Source: Acidobacteriota bacterium (GTDB lineage: Bacteria; Acidobacteriota; Vicinamibacteria; Vicinamibacterales; CAVVIG01). From it: a stretch of 34,454 nt of DNA. The stretch is from contig QHWJ01000355.1 in NCBI GenBank assembly GCA_003222535.1, positions 1-34,454 of the forward strand, read 5' to 3'. Positions 33,234 through 34,454 of the stretch are shown in pieces. The translations under genes and the position numbers were made by a program. The notes under the pieces are model-generated. The model worked only from the letters and a program-made list of their open reading frames with translations, was not told the origin of the DNA and did no database searches. Position 1 is the first letter of the stretch, and each line of letters opens with the position of its first letter.

Positions 33234-34454
33234 TCACGCGTATTCAGCGACTGGCGGACACGAGCACATCAGGTTACGGTCGCCGTACGGATTGTCGATC
33301 CGCCCGACGCTCGGCCAGTGCTTGTTCGCGCGCACGAAGGGCAGCGGGAACGCCGCCTGCTCGCGCGTGTACGGATGGGGCCAGTCCGCGGACGCCACCG
33401 CGCCGGCGGTGTGCGGCGCGTTCTTCAGGACGTTGTCCCTCGGATCGGCTTTCCCGTCGATCACGGCCTGAATCTCGCCGCGAATCGCGATCATCGCCTC
33501 GCAGAAGCGATCGAGCTCGTCCTTCGCTTCGCTCTCCGTCGGCTCCACCATGATCGTGCCGGCGACCGGGAACGACACGGTCGGCGCGTGGAAGCCGTAG
33601 TCCATCAGACGCTTGGCGACATCGGTTTCGTCGATCCCGCTGGCGTGCTTCAGCGGACGCAGGTCGAAGATCATCTCGTGCGCGACACGTCCGTTCTTCC
33701 GCGTGTACAGCACCGTGAAATACGGCTCGAGCCGCGACTTCACATAGTTCGCGTTGAGAATCGCGTATCGCGTGGCGTTGGTCATGCCGTCGCCGCCGAG
33801 CATCTTCATGTACGCGTACGAGATCAGCAGGATGCTCGCGCTCCCCCACGGCGCGGCCGACACCGCGTGAATCGCGCGCTCGCCGCCGGTCTTCACGACC
33901 GGATGCCCGGGCAGATACGGCACCAGATGCGCCGCGACGCCGATCGGCCCCATCCCGGGCCCCCCTCCGCCGTGCGGGATGCTGAACGTCTTGTGCAGGT
34001 TGATATGGCACACGTCGGCGCCGATGACGGCCGGGCTCGTGAGCCCGACCTGCGCGTTCATGTTGGCGCCGTCCATGTAGACCTGGCCGCCATGCTGGTG
34101 GACGATCGCGCAGATGTCCTGAATGCTCTCCTCGAACACGCCGTGCGTCGACGGATACGTGACCATCAGCGCGGCGAGCCGATCCTTGTGCTCCTCGGTC
34201 TTCTTCGTCAGATCGTCGACGTCGATGTTCCCCTCGCCGGTGCTGGCCACGACCACGACGCGCATGCCGGCCATGACCGCGCTGGCGGGATTCGTGCCGT
34301 GCGCAGACGAAGGAATCAGCACGACGTCGCGGTGCGGGTCGCCCCGATCGAGGTGGTACCGGCGAATCACCATCAGCCCGGCGAACTCGCCCTGCGCGCC
34401 GGAGTTGGGCTGCAGGGAGACGCCGGCAAAGCCCGTGATCGCCGCCAGCATCGC
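33234..34454 (-). CDS. gcvP: Glycine dehydrogenase (decarboxylating), P-protein, C-terminal part
   Basis: The frame runs off the right edge and lacks its N-terminal half. The visible 406 residues match the C-terminal half of Gcv[70 protein letters not shown], the PLP-lysine motif [19 protein letters not shown] (Lys154 of this part), and [19 protein letters not shown]. The last residues [20 protein letters not shown] are the typical end of single-chain P-proteins (about 950 residues). It decarboxylates glycine and passes aminomethyl to the H-protein lipoyl arm. Whether the gene here is single-chain or split (gcvPB) cannot be told from the window. A dispersed repeat abuts the stop. Confidence 0.95.
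   Translation of the reverse strand, partial: AMLAAITGFAGVSLQPNSGAQGEFAGLMVIRRYHLDRGDPHRDVVLIPSSAHGTNPASAVMAGMRVVVVASTGEGNIDVDDLTKKTEEHKDRLAALMVTYPSTHGVFEESIQDICAIVHQHGGQVYMDGANMNAQVGLTSPAVIGADVCHINLHKTFSIPHGGGGPGMGPIGVAAHLVPYLPGHPVVKTGGERAIHAVSAAPWGSASILLISYAYMKMLGGDGMTNATRYAILNANYVKSRLEPYFTVLYTRKNGRVAHEMIFDLRPLKHASGIDETDVAKRLMDYGFHAPTVSFPVAGTIMVEPTESEAKDELDRFCEAMIAIRGEIQAVIDGKADPRDNVLKNAPHTAGAVASADWPHPYTREQAAFPLPFVRANKHWPSVGRIDNPYGDRNLMCSCPPVAEYA

Overview
The window is a GC-rich bacterial chromosome segment with no phage, plasmid, IS, CRISPR, tRNA or rRNA signal. The gene content suggests a soil Acidobacteriota, probably of the Vicinamibacteria type. This rests on several PQQ-dependent dehydrogenases, a DUF1501 plus DUF1549/DUF1553 pair, a cytochrome c with the Planctomycete/Acidobacteria-type heme-binding tail, a carboxypeptidase-regulatory/heme fusion, and intergenic spaces packed with short dispersed repeats. 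The assignment is inferred from gene content, not from a marker-gene tree.

Left part (1-5.5 kb, all minus strand): the C-truncated edge of a GH57 glycoside hydrolase preceded by a tiny ORF that repeats its N-terminal motif, then a PilZ protein, a NarL-type response regulator with its membrane histidine kinase, and a Sir2 deacylase.

Housekeeping block (5.9-16.6 kb): an M23 envelope peptidase, secA, guaB, tsaE, a divergent DinB-family protein, the bifunctional NAD(P)HX repair enzyme, a class IV aminotransferase, and a two-gene nucleotidyltransferase module that resembles a toxin-antitoxin pair.

Right part (16.7-33.1 kb, nearly all minus strand): an island of exported proteins. In transcription order it holds a PQQ-like propeller, a frameshifted DUF1549/DUF1553 gene, a Tat-exported DUF1501 protein, a carboxypeptidase-regulatory/monoheme/propeller protein, an exported RidA-like protein, an alpha/beta hydrolase, a PQQ alcohol dehydrogenase, a diheme cytochrome c, a second PQQ alcohol dehydrogenase and a secreted protein of unknown function. 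A broken Tat-propeller gene lies between them on the plus strand. The two dehydrogenases and the cytochrome form a plausible periplasmic alcohol-oxidation unit. The window ends inside gcvP (glycine decarboxylase).

The most unusual signal lies between the genes. Nearly every spacer carries a low-complexity array of 8-9 bp words. The words differ from site to site, often form two complementary arms of a long hairpin, and commonly abut a stop codon. A second family, a palindrome around CGGCTGAAGCCG, is dispersed through the same spacers. It supplies stop codons to two genes and appears to have expanded inside the tsaE coding region as an in-frame proline-rich hexapeptide repeat. Three loci also show truncated or frame-broken genes.
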